A program made the position numbers and the translations under genes. Shown here piece after piece: positions 1 to 9,324 of a DNA stretch of 56,367 nt. The notes below the pieces were generated by a model, which saw only the letters and a list, made by a program, of their open reading frames with translations, was not told the DNA's origin and searched no databases. Position 1 is the stretch's first letter; every line of letters begins with the position of its first letter. Source of the stretch: Elainella sp. Prado103 (GTDB taxonomy: Bacteria; Cyanobacteriota; Cyanobacteriia; Elainellales; Elainellaceae); the NCBI GenBank assembly GCA_025454395.1, contig JALOOM010000056.1, positions 1 to 56,367 of the forward strand, given 5' to 3'.

Positions 1-92
1 ATGATTTAGCCCTGGCTGTGATGGATGGCATGAAATCACGAAGTGAACAAGGTGGATATACGCTAGAGCGTTTTAAGTTTAAATCATCCTAG
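1..92 (+). CDS. C-terminal fragment of an unidentified protein
   Basis: An open frame entering from the left edge reads 29 codons (from base 3) to a TAG at 90-92 and is followed at once by a terminator-like hairpin, which suggests the true 3' end of a gene. The visible tail is polar and basic and ends FKFKSS. It is too short to assign to a family. It lies inside the putative transposon end at 261-394, so it is probably a cargo or transposition gene reading outward toward that end. Frame and stop are seen; the gene's identity is unknown. Confidence 0.45.
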   Translation, partial: DLALAVMDGMKSRSEQGGYTLERFKFKSS

Positions 93-114
93 CTACTTAA
101 TTCCCTACCCATTG

Positions 115-151
115 TGCGCTCAAGCCTGTACTTGAGCGTATCTTTGTCTTT
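115..151 (+). terminator. Intrinsic terminator after the partial gene
   Basis: A 10-bp stem (115-124 with 131-140, one G-U pair) closes a 6-base loop and is followed by a T-rich stretch. It begins 23 bases after the stop of the partial gene. Confidence 0.5.
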
Positions 152-260
152 AAAGCGGCAAAGTGCTCAGTTTTCCTGAACGATGTACCTTAAAAGCTCG
201 TACAATCTGGCTTTTATACTCTAGTCATCTTGTATGAGAATGGTTGAGGATAACAAAACA

Positions 261-394
261 GCGACATGATCGTGCGAATCTTGAAAAAATCTGGCTTTAA
301 CGACATGATCGTGCAAATTTGTCATTGGCACTGTTAAAAGGCACCTAGAGCGACATGATCATGCGAATAGCGACATCAATCATGCGAACGTACA
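261..394 (-). mobile_element. Probable end of a Tn7-like (possibly type V-K CAST) transposon
   Basis: Four directly repeated copies of a 18-20 base unit (GCGACATGATCGTGCGAAT and variants) lie at 261-279, 301-318, 350-368 and 370-389. The last two are one base apart. Read from the tRNA side on the minus strand, the block begins TGTACGTTCGCATGAT at base 394. Tn7-like elements start with TGT and carry clustered TnsB-binding repeats at their ends, and cyanobacterial CRISPR-associated ones often insert next to tRNA genes. The end sits 2 bases from the 3' end of tRNA-Cys. No transposase or CRISPR is visible here, so the class is an inference. Confidence 0.5.
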
Positions 395-396
395 AA

Positions 397-468
<72 letters not shown>

Positions 469-828
469 ACTTGTCTTTGCATTCTCCCTAGTATAGCAGC
501 CCGGATCGATCGAGCGCAAAGGGCAGGTTAGAGAATTCTCCATTTCTTGATGTGATGAAAATCACCGAATTAATTGAGCTAGCTTTTTGGTGGTTCGCTA
601 ACAGGATCGGTATTCTAGGTAAGAGCGCATAACGTTGTTTTAGATCGCTACGTTAAATCTGCTGAATACGCAGTTTTGGGCTGAAAGAATTTCCGTATTT
701 TCTCTCTCCCCCAATTTAGTTAACGCAGCCCAAGGCAACGTTAGCCATTTCGACGCGATGGGTTGATAGAGGTGCATATTTCCGCAAGGGCGAATTTTTT
801 CACTTCCAGCCAACGAATTACCTGATTT
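469..828. other. Intergenic region, no gene seen
   Basis: About 360 bases between tRNA-Cys and the phosphodiesterase gene. I see no convincing coding frame, RNA fold or repeat. It should contain the promoters of both flanking units, but no clear -10/-35 pair could be chosen. Confidence 0.4.
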
Positions 829-1623
829 ATGACTGACTTTTCTCCGCTTCGAGTGGTTCAAATTTCCGATACGCATCTGTTTGCTGATGATCAGCGAGAG
901 TTATTGGGAATCGCGACAACAGAGTCGCTGGATGCCGTTTTACAATCGATTGATCAACTTCAGCCGCCGCCCGATGTTTTACTCTTAACAGGTGACCTCT
1001 CCCAGGATGAAACTCCCCACTCCTATGAACGGTTACGGGACATGGTGTCAGCATTGCAGATTCCAACCTATTGGTTGCCTGGTAATCATGATCAGCCCTG
1101 GTTGATGGTAGAAACCTTGGGGAATCAACTGATCTCTCCGACTAAAGCGTTTCAGAGGGGTGGTTGGAATTTTATCTTGCTGAACTCCATGGCTGTCGGC
1201 AAAGTGTATGGTGAGTTGGTGCAAACGGAACTCAACTGGTTGGAACAGCAGCTCCAACGATCGAACCAACCCACTTTAGTGGCCATTCACCACCCGCCTT
1301 GTGAAATTGGTTCTGCCTGGATGGATCAAATCGGCTTACATGACCCGCAGCCTTTATTGACCTTATTCGCCCAATATTCCCAGGTGAAGCTAGTGCTATT
1401 TGGCCATATTCACCAGGAGTTTGAGACGCAGCAGGATGGAATGTGGTTGCTCGGTTGCCCTTCGACCTGTGTACAGTTCAAGCCCCGATCGCCGGACTTT
1501 GCCATCGACGAGTGCGGCCCAGGGTTTCGACTGCTCCAGCTTTATCCAGATGGACGATTTGAATCCCAGATCCAGCGGGTGAACTATTGCAAGCGCCCTA
1601 ATTTGGCAGCGACAGGGTATTAG
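829..1623 (+). CDS. cpdA: CpdA/Icc-type metallophosphoesterase
   Basis: A 264-residue cytoplasmic protein of the calcineurin-like phosphoesterase superfamily, class III cyclic nucleotide phosphodiesterase type, expected to hydrolyse 3',5'-cAMP or a related phosphodiester using two metal ions. The metal-binding blocks appear in the usual order: DTHL near residue 14, GDLSQD near 55, GNHD near 85, HHPP near 154 and GHIHQ near 194. Length matches the family (about 260-275). The start ATG at 829 puts the first strand VVQISDTHL directly at the N-terminus. It stands alone on the plus strand and converges with cofG. True substrate is not provable; family assignment is solid. Confidence 0.85.
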   Translation: MTDFSPLRVVQISDTHLFADDQRELLGIATTESLDAVLQSIDQLQPPPDVLLLTGDLSQDETPHSYERLRDMVSALQIPTYWLPGNHDQPWLMVETLGNQLISPTKAFQRGGWNFILLNSMAVGKVYGELVQTELNWLEQQLQRSNQPTLVAIHHPPCEIGSAWMDQIGLHDPQPLLTLFAQYSQVKLVLFGHIHQEFETQQDGMWLLGCPSTCVQFKPRSPDFAIDECGPGFRLLQLYPDGRFESQIQRVNYCKRPNLAATGY

Positions 1624-1638
1624 CCGGTGGTAATCTGT

Positions 1639-2682
1639 CTAAGTCAGGGAGTGAGGGAGTGAGGGCAAGGCAGCCAGTCGATCGCGCCATTGGGTGACCG
1701 CTGCTTGTAGGTGAGGATTGAGCCAGTGATCATACTGGGGATAAATAGGGAGACGGGGCTGAAGTTGCCAGTGAGGAGACAATTGAGCTGCCAGGTTGGC
1801 ATCATGGGGATGGGGATAAGCGGGATTCACTTCGTCTTTGAGGCCAATTCCACCTAGATCGCGAGCCCCAGCCTTCAGGCAATCTAGCAAGCGATCGGCC
1901 GGAATCAAATTGGGGGGAATTTGCAGCGTGATCTCAGGCGGTAAGATCTGTCGTGCCGTGGTGATCAGATCAATTAAGTCATCGATCGGAAAGGCTGCTC
2001 CCAGCCAAACTTGTTGTTGTCCTGGACTGTGGGGTTGCAAAATCACCTCTTGAATATGTCCCCAGCGATCGTGCAAGGCTGCGATGGTTTCCAATGTGGC
2101 GATCCGATCGGCTGCGGTTTCACCAATCCCCAGCAACAAACCTGTGGTGAATGGAATCTGAAGTTGACCTGCCCACTGCAACTGTTCGATCCGGACAGCG
2201 GGTTGTTTGCTAGGGGCCTGCCGATGCACGGTTGCCAATAGGCGCGGGGTAACTTGCTCTAACATTAACCCCATTGAGACATTCACTTGCTGCAATTGGC
2301 TCATTTCGGCGTAACTCAGCGGCCCGGCATTGGTATGGGGCAAAAAACCCATCTGCAAGGCCAGGGCTGCCAAGTCATAAAGACGCTGAAACCAGGCTTC
2401 TCGGTGCGGATGGCGCGGATGCACTTCACCACTGAGAATGAGAATTTCAACCACACCCTGTGGCTGCAATGCGCGCAGGATCTCAGTGGCTTGCTGAAGG
2501 GTCAGCCACTCATCTTGCCCCGGATCCACCCGAAAGTTGCAGTAGGTGCAGCGATTAAAACATTCATAGGTTGGCACCAGCGTGTAAGCCGGACTGTAGG
2601 TGATGGTGCGATCCGAACAACAGGAGGCAGAACCAGCATCCTGGTACAAATTCAATTGCTGCTCAGATCGGGAAGGCACCAT
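1639..2682 (-). CDS. cofG: CofG, FO synthase subunit 1 (radical SAM)
   Basis: A 347-residue radical SAM enzyme, 7,8-didemethyl-8-hydroxy-5-deazariboflavin synthase subunit CofG. With CofH it builds the deazaflavin chromophore FO from tyrosine and a flavin precursor; in cyanobacteria FO serves as an antenna for photolyase rather than for F420. The iron-sulfur/SAM motif CX3CX2C is seen at C41, C45 and C48 (CFNRCTYC). Further family landmarks are GLLLGIGET (SAM-binding region) and NLIPADR near residue 265. It begins only 8 bases after the sir stop, so it is probably co-transcribed with sulfite reductase. No cofH is in the window. Confidence 0.88.
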   Translation of the reverse strand: MVPSRSEQQLNLYQDAGSASCCSDRTITYSPAYTLVPTYECFNRCTYCNFRVDPGQDEWLTLQQATEILRALQPQGVVEILILSGEVHPRHPHREAWFQRLYDLAALALQMGFLPHTNAGPLSYAEMSQLQQVNVSMGLMLEQVTPRLLATVHRQAPSKQPAVRIEQLQWAGQLQIPFTTGLLLGIGETAADRIATLETIAALHDRWGHIQEVILQPHSPGQQQVWLGAAFPIDDLIDLITTARQILPPEITLQIPPNLIPADRLLDCLKAGARDLGGIGLKDEVNPAYPHPHDANLAAQLSPHWQLQPRLPIYPQYDHWLNPHLQAAVTQWRDRLAALPSLPHSLT

Positions 2683-2690
2683 CGTCAGAA

Positions 2691-4586
2691 TTAGCTATTT
2701 TGCAAGTAGGCTGCGATCGCTGCGTTGACCAGTTCGGTCATGGGTTTCCCCTGCTCTAAAGAGGCTGCTTTGAGCTGGGTATAGATTTCATCGTAAACCC
2801 CAACCCGATAGCGAGCTTTCCCTCGAGCAGAAGCAGGCTCATAGGTGGAGGCAAACAACCGCAGCGTATCAAACCCGACCCGATCGCAGAAGTTGCCGAA
2901 GCTTTCGCCGCGCTTGCGATTTTTCTTAAAGCAAACAAACAGCGGCTCCAGGGTGGTTTCCAGATCCTCGATCGCCATGTTATCAACATAGGTCTGCGAT
3001 AAGCGGGTCTGATTCGGTGCAGCCCCTAGCCAAACTTGATAGGCATTGGGAGACTGACCAACAAAACCCAGTTCTGCAAGATAGGGACGAGCGCAACCAT
3101 TGGGGCAGCCGGTCATCCGGACGATGAAATGTTCTTCTTTCAGCCCTACCTTGACCAGCAGGGCACGAATCCGTTCCAGGATGCCAGGTAGGGCCCGCTC
3201 CGATTCGGTGACGGCAAGTCCACAAGTGGGTAAGGCGGGGCAAGCCATAGAGTAGCGCACCAAGGGATCGATCGCCGTTTCTGGTTGAATGCCGCAGCGA
3301 TCGAGGATCGACTGAATTTCGGACTGGTGATCCGGATCGATCTCGTAGAGCACTAAATTCTGGCTGGCGGTGAGCCGCATCGGCAAGCTAAATTTCTGCT
3401 CGATTTCCCGCAAGGCTGTTTTAAGCTGAAAGCTGCCTTCGTCTTTGACCCGACCGTTTTCGATCGAGATCCCCAAAAACAGCTTGCCATCTCCCTGCTC
3501 ATGCCAGCCCAAATAGTCGAGATAGTTGAATTCGGGTAAGGGGCGGAACGGCTCGATCGGTTTACCAAAGTAGGCTTCGACTTGAGTACGGAACTTGTCT
3601 ACGCCCCAGTCGTGGATCAGGTATTTCATGCGGGCATGTCGCCGATTCGCCCGATCGCCATAGTCGCGCTGGGTGGCGACGATCGCCTTCATCAGGTCAT
3701 AGACATCATCCTTGTCTACGTAACCGATCGGATCGGCAATCCGGGCAAAGGTTTCTTCCTTGTTGTGAGTGCGTCCTAACCCGCCCCCAGCGTAGACATT
3801 GAAGCCCTGCAAATTTCCGGATCCATCGGTCAGCACCACCAAGGATACATCCTGGGAGAACAGATCGACGGAGTTATCGCCCGGTACGGTGACGCAGCAC
3901 TTAAACTTGCGCGGCATGTAGTGAGTGCCATAGATCGGCTCTTCGCTGTCATGCTTGATTGTGCCATTGCCATTCGTCTGAAGTGCAGCAGCTACGTCAG
4001 GATTGGGTTCGGCCGTGATTGCCTTCTCGCCATCTAGCCAGATTTCGTAATAGGCACCCGTGCGCGGGGTGAGCAGATCGGCAATTCGATCGGCATATTC
4101 GCGAGCATAGACATAATCCGGCCGATCTTTATAGGGAGCCGGGGGAGCCATGACATTGCGGTTGAGATCGCCGCAGGCCCCAAGGGTAGACCCCATGTGG
4201 CGGACAATTTCTGCGATCACCGTCTTGAGGTTTTTCTTAAGAATGCCGTGGATCTGGAAGCCTTGCCGGGTGGTCACCCGCAGGGTGTGATTGCCATAGG
4301 TTTCCGAAAGCTGATCCAGAACCAAATAGAGCTCTGGCGAAATGAACCCTCCCGGATTGCGGGTGCGCAGCATGAACTGATAATCCTTTTCCTGCCCCTT
4401 GATGCGGTTGTCGCGGTTGTCTTGCTGATAGGAGCCGTGGAACTTCAGGATCTGGACGGCATCTTCACTGAAGTGGGTGGTGTCTTGCAGCAGTTCAGTC
4501 GCGACGGGTTCACGCAAGCCATTGCTGCGTTCTTTCAAACCTTCGACTTTAGAAACTTTGGGAGCGGAGATCGGAGTGGTAACCAT
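2691..4586 (-). CDS. sir: Ferredoxin-sulfite reductase
   Basis: A 631-residue assimilatory sulfite reductase that takes six electrons from ferredoxin to reduce sulfite to sulfide for cysteine synthesis. The siroheme/4Fe-4S ligands are visible as C449 and C455 (CPALPTC) and C494 and C498 (GCPNGC). The two-repeat SiR fold is evident, with [12 protein letters not shown] at the N-terminus and [12 protein letters not shown] near the cluster. SiR-type rather than nitrite-reductase-type residues surround CGLAVTESE. The last 40 residues form a ribbon-helix-helix-like tail, consistent with the length of other cyanobacterial SiR proteins (about 630). First gene of a likely sir-cofG transcript. Confidence 0.93.
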   Translation of the reverse strand: MVTTPISAPKVSKVEGLKERSNGLREPVATELLQDTTHFSEDAVQILKFHGSYQQDNRDNRIKGQEKDYQFMLRTRNPGGFISPELYLVLDQLSETYGNHTLRVTTRQGFQIHGILKKNLKTVIAEIVRHMGSTLGACGDLNRNVMAPPAPYKDRPDYVYAREYADRIADLLTPRTGAYYEIWLDGEKAITAEPNPDVAAALQTNGNGTIKHDSEEPIYGTHYMPRKFKCCVTVPGDNSVDLFSQDVSLVVLTDGSGNLQGFNVYAGGGLGRTHNKEETFARIADPIGYVDKDDVYDLMKAIVATQRDYGDRANRRHARMKYLIHDWGVDKFRTQVEAYFGKPIEPFRPLPEFNYLDYLGWHEQGDGKLFLGISIENGRVKDEGSFQLKTALREIEQKFSLPMRLTASQNLVLYEIDPDHQSEIQSILDRCGIQPETAIDPLVRYSMACPALPTCGLAVTESERALPGILERIRALLVKVGLKEEHFIVRMTGCPNGCARPYLAELGFVGQSPNAYQVWLGAAPNQTRLSQTYVDNMAIEDLETTLEPLFVCFKKNRKRGESFGNFCDRVGFDTLRLFASTYEPASARGKARYRVGVYDEIYTQLKAASLEQGKPMTELVNAAIAAYLQNS

Positions 4587-4813
4587 TGCGGCTCTAGCAG
4601 TTAATTGAAAATTTCATACAGCGATCGGATGGGCCTAACGAAGGAGCTTCGCAAAACTGGCTTCGCCAAAACCAAGCCAAAAAATATGACCGGTTTCCCG
4701 ATCGGATTAGAGGACATCGATCAACTGTTTGATCTTAGCATTACATTCTTTGGCTGCCCGCAAGCAGTTTGATTAGAAATTGTCATAACTCTAGCGGGAG
4801 ATTAGACGGGAGA

Positions 4814-5539
4814 TTAGCCTGGACTCACCAGGGCTTGTCGTTGCAGTGCCATCAGTTCCTGGATGCCTTTTTCGGCCAGGTCGAGAATTTGGGTGAGTTG
4901 CTGGCGGCTAAAGCTCCCTTCTTCTGCCGTACCCTGAACTTCAATCAGGTTGAGCTGCTGATCCATCACCACGTTACAGTCGATCGCGGCCGCTACATCT
5001 TCGGCATAGTCTAAATCCAGAAAGGCTTGATCATCCAGCAACCCGACTGAAATGGCGGCGACTTGATGGCGGATGGGAGATTCTAGCAGCTCGCCGGAGT
5101 CGATCAGGGTATTGAGCGCATCGCAGAGGGCGACAAATCCACCCGTGATCGAAGTTGTACGGGTTCCAGCATCGGCTTGCAGCACATCCGCATCGACCAT
5201 AATCGTGCGCTCGCCCAATTTTTGCATATCTAAAGCAGCTCGGAGACTGCGCCCGATCAAGCGTTGAATCTCCTGGGTGCGCCCCGACAGCTTCATGAAC
5301 TCGCGCGGCTGACGTTGCAGCGTGGCAGTGGGCAACATGCGATACTCGGCGGTTAACCATCCCTGCCCTTTGCCTTCGAGAAATTTGGGCACCCCAGGTT
5401 GGATCGTTACGGTACAGAGCACTTGCGTGTTGCCGCAATGGGTCAATACTGAGCCAGCCGCAAAATGAGTGAAGTTGCGCTCAAAGTGAACGGGACGCAG
5501 TTGATCGGACTGCCGACCATCGGGACGCTGCCAAGTCAT
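4814..5539 (-). CDS. rph: Ribonuclease PH
   Basis: A 241-residue phosphorolytic 3'-5' exoribonuclease that trims the 3' tails of tRNA precursors using inorganic phosphate. The N-terminus [13 protein letters not shown] is the RNase PH signature, and the family blocks [16 protein letters not shown] and [16 protein letters not shown] are intact, with the phosphate-site Arg/Thr cluster in the latter. Length equals the family norm. It is the gene upstream of sir in the same direction, 227 bases away, so independent promoters are likely. Confidence 0.95.
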   Translation of the reverse strand: MTWQRPDGRQSDQLRPVHFERNFTHFAAGSVLTHCGNTQVLCTVTIQPGVPKFLEGKGQGWLTAEYRMLPTATLQRQPREFMKLSGRTQEIQRLIGRSLRAALDMQKLGERTIMVDADVLQADAGTRTTSITGGFVALCDALNTLIDSGELLESPIRHQVAAISVGLLDDQAFLDLDYAEDVAAAIDCNVVMDQQLNLIEVQGTAEEGSFSRQQLTQILDLAEKGIQELMALQRQALVSPG

Positions 5540-5803
5540 GAAGAAATTGCCTCAAAATCCTCACTCAGGATACAGCAGGGATGAGGTGGACGGAAGGGTG
5601 GGTTGATTTAAGTTCGCAGAAGCGCGATCCAACTCTGCAACCAGCTCTAGAGCCGAGTGAGTAGTTTTAACTGGCGTGGGCGAGCAAGTATGATCCAGGT
5701 GGCAGCCTGCAACCAGGGAATGATAATCCAAGACTTGGACAAGTTGTGCTGACGGGTCGATCGGTTGTTGCAGCAAACCGCAGCAAGTTATCTCGAATTG
5801 CCT

Positions 5804-5885
5804 TGAGTGACATTGAGTGAGATCGATCGATGGAGGTGAGTGACATTGAGTGACATTGAGTGACATTGAGATCGATCGATGGAGG
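5804..5885. repeat. Compound tandem repeat upstream of rph
   Basis: The unit TGAGTGACAT occurs at 5804-5813 and three times in tandem at 5837-5866. A 16-base unit GATCGATCGATGGAGG occurs at 5821-5836 and again at 5870-5885, so the whole block looks like nested duplications. The rest of the 451-base gap 5540-5990 shows no credible gene; short frames across it owe their openness to the repeat. Confidence 0.85.
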
Positions 5886-5990
5886 ATCGGACTTGCACCG
5901 CAAAGAAACGCTCCGAGGATTTTGTACATATAGCGTTTTGTGACGGGAAAACTTCGGCTCTTGGCGCTATATTTATTTCAGTTCGCTTGA

Positions 5991-6587
5991 ATGGCTCAAC
6001 TTCAGCGCAACTGGTTTCAAGTCATTTTGTCCCTCATCTTGCCGGTATTTATGGTTTCCCAACTCGAAGCCCCAGCTCGTCCTCATACTCCTGCTTTGAC
6101 TTACTCCATTGAAGGATTAGTACAAGTATTTACCTGCCCGCACCGCAGCTTCTTCACGAGTGTTATGTCTCAAGCTCTGAGGATTGCTGGGCAGGGGACA
6201 TCGGTGCTGATTGTTCAGTTCTTGAAAGGTGGGATCGAGCAGGGTTATCAGCATCCAGTGCAGTTAGCTCAACATCTAGATTGGATTCGGTGCAGTGTGC
6301 CGCGCTGCATAGAAGGATCCAATGTGGCCGAGCCAGAGCGTCAGGCTTTGCGCGATCTATGGCAACATACCCAAGCAGTAGTAGCACAAAATCAATATTC
6401 GCTGGTGGTGTTGGACGAGTTGAGTTTGGCGATCAATTTTGGGTTGATCTCAGAAACAGAAGTATTAACCTTTTTGCGGCAGCGTCCCAGTCAGGTAGAC
6501 GTGATTCTGACGGGGCCCGACATGCCCCAGGCTTTACTAGATGTGGCTGATCAGATCACGGAATTGCGTCGCACCCATCGGCCTTAA
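5991..6587 (+). CDS. CobO-like P-loop-family protein lacking Walker A
   Basis: A 198-residue protein (178 if the ATG at 6051 is used) related to cob(I)alamin adenosyltransferase CobO/CobA. The family framework is clear: GLVQVF, then AGQGTSVLIVQFLKGG, the LVVLDELS Walker B block near residue 140 and VILTGPDMP near 168. Where CobO has the P-loop GxGKGKT after VQVFT, this protein reads CPHRSFFTS, so nucleotide binding by Walker A is lost. This divergent paralog seems to be a regular cyanobacterial type. Function unknown; it is unlikely to be the active adenosyltransferase. Upstream of dcd, separated by a tandem repeat. The first 20 residues may not be coding. Confidence 0.75.
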   Translation: MAQLQRNWFQVILSLILPVFMVSQLEAPARPHTPALTYSIEGLVQVFTCPHRSFFTSVMSQALRIAGQGTSVLIVQFLKGGIEQGYQHPVQLAQHLDWIRCSVPRCIEGSNVAEPERQALRDLWQHTQAVVAQNQYSLVVLDELSLAINFGLISETEVLTFLRQRPSQVDVILTGPDMPQALLDVADQITELRRTHRP

Positions 6588-6627
6588 AGCGGTTCATCAA
6601 AAGCGGTTCATCAAAAGCGGTTCATCA
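6586..6627. repeat. Three perfect 14-bp tandem copies
   Basis: AAAGCGGTTCATCA is repeated three times without mismatch, starting inside the stop codon of the CobO-like gene (TAA at 6585-6587). Confidence 0.95.
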
Positions 6628-6718
6628 ATTGAGAAGTTTTGCCGTTACCTGTGCCAAAAAATCAGTCCTCAGTATCATAGGCATGGACAAACAGCGGCTC
6701 AAGCGAGGAGTGAAACCC

Positions 6719-7318
6719 ATGATCAAGAACGATCGCTGGATTATTGAACAGGCGGCTAACGGCATGATTAGCCCGTTTGAGCCAAAGTTGGTGCGCCAAG
6801 TACCGCTGGATGGGACTGGATCGTTGCGGCCGGTTCTAAGCTATGGCTTATCGTCCTATGGGTATGATATTCGGCTATCTCCGGCCGAGTTCCTGGTGTT
6901 TCGCCATATTCCGGGTACCGTCGTCAACCCCAAGCGATTCAATACCAACAATCTAGAACCCGTGTCGCTTCAGTCAGATGAGGATGGAGATTATTTTGTG
7001 ATTCCAGCCCATTCCTATGGTTTGGGTGTGGCGTTAGAGCGGCTACAAGTCCCAGAAAATGTCACGGTGATTTGTATTGGTAAAAGCACTTACGCTCGGA
7101 TCGGGCTGATCGCCAATCTTACTCCGGCTGAAGCGGGCTGGCGCGGTCACCTCACCTTAGAATTTTCCAACTCCTCCAGTGCCGACTGTCGGATTTATGC
7201 GAACGAAGGCGTTGTGCAGCTCCTATTTTTGGAAGGAATCCCCTGTGAAGTCAGCTATGAAACTCGCCGGGGCAAATATCAAGACCAGCATGAACAGGTG
7301 ACCTTGGCTAAAGTCTGA
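6719..7318 (+). CDS. dcd: dCTP deaminase
   Basis: A 199-residue enzyme that deaminates dCTP to dUTP, the precursor route to dTMP. The trimer-forming dCTP deaminase/dUTPase fold is recognised by SYGLSSYGYDIRL near residue 40, GKSTYARIGLIAN near 120 and TPAEAGWRGHLTLEFSN near 133, the last holding the catalytic Glu. The start at 6719 has a good ribosome binding site (GAGGAG at 6705-6710, 8 bases away) and gives the family's length; the frame stays open 90 bases further upstream, but that part is not conserved-looking. Adjacent convergent flavoprotein gene ends 8 bases beyond. Confidence 0.95.
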   Translation: MIKNDRWIIEQAANGMISPFEPKLVRQVPLDGTGSLRPVLSYGLSSYGYDIRLSPAEFLVFRHIPGTVVNPKRFNTNNLEPVSLQSDEDGDYFVIPAHSYGLGVALERLQVPENVTVICIGKSTYARIGLIANLTPAEAGWRGHLTLEFSNSSSADCRIYANEGVVQLLFLEGIPCEVSYETRRGKYQDQHEQVTLAKV

Positions 7319-7326
7319 AGGCTGAA

Positions 7327-8781
7327 TCATCTCGATCGCCCAAAATCGAGCCAGCTCGTGATCAAGTTTTGCTGCCATCGGGGCTGGCTTTGGCGACTCA
7401 GTTGCTGAGCCATGGGGCTAATCAGCTCGGCAAAAGTGGGAGACAAAAAGTGAGATTTTGCCAGTTGGTAGATGGATAGGGATTGCTGCATGGCCAGGGC
7501 GAGTGGGCTGATCCACTCCGAGGTTTGGGCACCGATCGCCTGTGCGCCTAAAATAGTGCCATCGCGGTGGGCAATGAGTTTCAAAAAACCGATCGGTTCA
7601 GCCTGAAGTTGGGCTTTTTCTGACACCTGGAGCGATCGACTCGCCACCTGAATCAAGTCTCCATATTGCCGACGAGCCTGATGTTCGGTAAGACCTATTC
7701 GCACCCAAGCTGGATCGGTGGGCACGGTGACAGGTAAGCCGCGATAGTGAGGTTGGCGAAATGGCCAGAACAGGGCATTAGCGATAGCAATATCTGCCTC
7801 ATGCCGATCGATTGCCGGACTGGGTTCACTGCCCAAGCAAGCTCCACAGGCATAGATGCGGGGCTGGCTGGTTTGAAGATGACGATTCACCGGAATGCGA
7901 TCACTTCGCCATTGCACACCGACCGTTGCCAGGTTGAGGGGATGCAGGTCAAGCTGGAGTGGGGTGGCCAACAAAACCGCATCGACTGCGAAGTGGATCG
8001 GGAAGTCTGCGGTTTGCTCACGAGCTGCTACATCAATCTGATCGGGCTTTTGATAGAATTGTTCTAAGGTGGTGTGGGTTAAAACCGTCACCCCGTCGGC
8101 TTCTAAAACTGCCCGGAGCAACTGCGCCCCATCAGCATCTTCACCAGGCAACAATTGGCTGTGACGGGTCACTAAGGTAATCTGTACGCCCAACCGCTGC
8201 AACGCCTGAGCACAGACTAAGCCACGAGCATCAATTCCGACGATTAATAACCGTTTGGGTAGGGTGCCCCAGGGGGATGGCTGGAACTCGGTCAGGGGCA
8301 CTGTCTGGATAGCTTCGATCCCTGGGATGATTGGCCGACTGGATTGCAGGGGGGGAGTGAGCAGGTAAGCGCGAGCCTGCAAGAGGCGATCGGCGACGGC
8401 AAACCCAAGTGGCAATTGGCGGCAAAACGAGCCACCCGCCCGAATCACTTCAACTCCGGCGACTTCGAGGTGGGGTAAACGGGTGGAAGGCAGGCTGGAA
8501 GCATTGAATCGATCGGTCGAGACTGCGATGTAGCGACAGAGATCAGTCCAAGTTGGCGGCAACACCTGAGCGCCGATCGGCGGCATATTGACGATCGGCG
8601 GCATATTGACAGCGCGCAGGGATGGATTGAGCAAAGCCAGCCCAGCCCACCAATCATCCAGCGGTTGAGCGATCGAGGGTTCGATCAAGGCCACCCTTGC
8701 CCCTAGCTGGTTGGCCTGAGCGGCTGCATAGCGTCCGAGGGGGCTGCCTCCTAAGATAATCAGGTCGTAATCTACCGTCAT
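7327..8781 (-). CDS. Lpd/MerA-like FAD/NAD(P) oxidoreductase without redox cysteines
   Basis: A 484-residue protein of the pyridine nucleotide-disulfide oxidoreductase family. The N-terminal FAD-binding segment IILGGSPLGRYAAAQA, a second Rossmann NAD(P) segment RLLIVGIDARGLVCAQAL, the FAD-contact block RIYACGACLG and the C-terminal dimerisation domain (FLKLIAHRDGTILGAQAIG) are all present in order. The active-site CxxxxC that should follow the first FAD motif is absent; the region reads DWWAGLALLNPS. A perfect 18-bp duplication inside the gene produces VNMPPI twice. Start chosen at 8781, just before VDYDLIILGG. Probably an FAD protein with a function other than disulfide reduction; specific role unknown. 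Confidence 0.75.
   Translation of the reverse strand: MTVDYDLIILGGSPLGRYAAAQANQLGARVALIEPSIAQPLDDWWAGLALLNPSLRAVNMPPIVNMPPIGAQVLPPTWTDLCRYIAVSTDRFNASSLPSTRLPHLEVAGVEVIRAGGSFCRQLPLGFAVADRLLQARAYLLTPPLQSSRPIIPGIEAIQTVPLTEFQPSPWGTLPKRLLIVGIDARGLVCAQALQRLGVQITLVTRHSQLLPGEDADGAQLLRAVLEADGVTVLTHTTLEQFYQKPDQIDVAAREQTADFPIHFAVDAVLLATPLQLDLHPLNLATVGVQWRSDRIPVNRHLQTSQPRIYACGACLGSEPSPAIDRHEADIAIANALFWPFRQPHYRGLPVTVPTDPAWVRIGLTEHQARRQYGDLIQVASRSLQVSEKAQLQAEPIGFLKLIAHRDGTILGAQAIGAQTSEWISPLALAMQQSLSIYQLAKSHFLSPTFAELISPMAQQLSRQSQPRWQQNLITSWLDFGRSR
8575..8610. repeat. Two perfect 18-bp copies inside the flavoprotein gene
   Basis: GATCGGCGGCATATTGAC is duplicated exactly in phase, adding six residues (VNMPPI) to the protein next to the position where the redox cysteines would lie in relatives. 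Confidence 0.95.
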
Positions 8782-8917
8782 GCTGTTTCTCGGATTACAT
8801 CTCGCTGTTCCTGTAACAAAGTATTGCAACCTCTTTAGAAAGGTTTAGATTTCGCCCCTATTCACAACTCTTTGACTTACTGTAAAACGTTAATAAGCAT
8901 ATTGCTGGGGAAACGTT

Positions 8918-9229
8918 ATGGACATGCAAAAATATCGCGTCGTCTGCACACTCACGTTTGGCGACATCTATGGGCAGATCATTGTTTGGCTCGTCGTTTT
9001 ATTTTTGAGCTTGGCTGCTGCTCTGGCGCTGATGGGGGCCAGCCGACCGATTTATGCGCTGGCAACCGTGGGGTTGATTTTGGTGCTGTCGCTGCCGTTT
9101 TTGCTGTTTGCCTTTGTGACAACGCTGCTCAATCATATCGAGTTTTCCTCAGTTGATCCGATCGCTGAAGCAAAATCGAAGTCGCGATCGGCGGTTGCCC
9201 CCCAGAAGCCAGCCCAAGCAGCAGGTTAG
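8918..9229 (+). CDS. Small two-helix membrane protein, unknown function
   Basis: A 103-residue protein with two strong hydrophobic segments (about 22-43 and 48-72), a polar N-terminus and a basic Ala/Lys/Ser-rich tail of about 25 residues that is probably disordered and cytoplasmic. A GGGGAAA sequence 8 bases before the ATG supports this start. It resembles conserved small cyanobacterial membrane proteins but I cannot name a family. It faces away from the flavoprotein gene and likely shares the intergenic promoter region with it. Confidence 0.6.
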   Translation: MDMQKYRVVCTLTFGDIYGQIIVWLVVLFLSLAAALALMGASRPIYALATVGLILVLSLPFLLFAFVTTLLNHIEFSSVDPIAEAKSKSRSAVAPQKPAQAAG

Positions 9230-9324
9230 GTGGATGAAAGGCTGCAAAACCTCGCTCTCACGACAGACAGGTTGATATAACGAACCCTATTCCCCATCTC
9301 TTTCAGCTTGGGGAGTAGGATATT

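Noticed and set aside
5561-5929. 122-residue minus-strand frame upstream of rph
   Set aside because: Its sequence is largely a translation of the TGAGTGACAT repeat block, and no conserved segment is seen.
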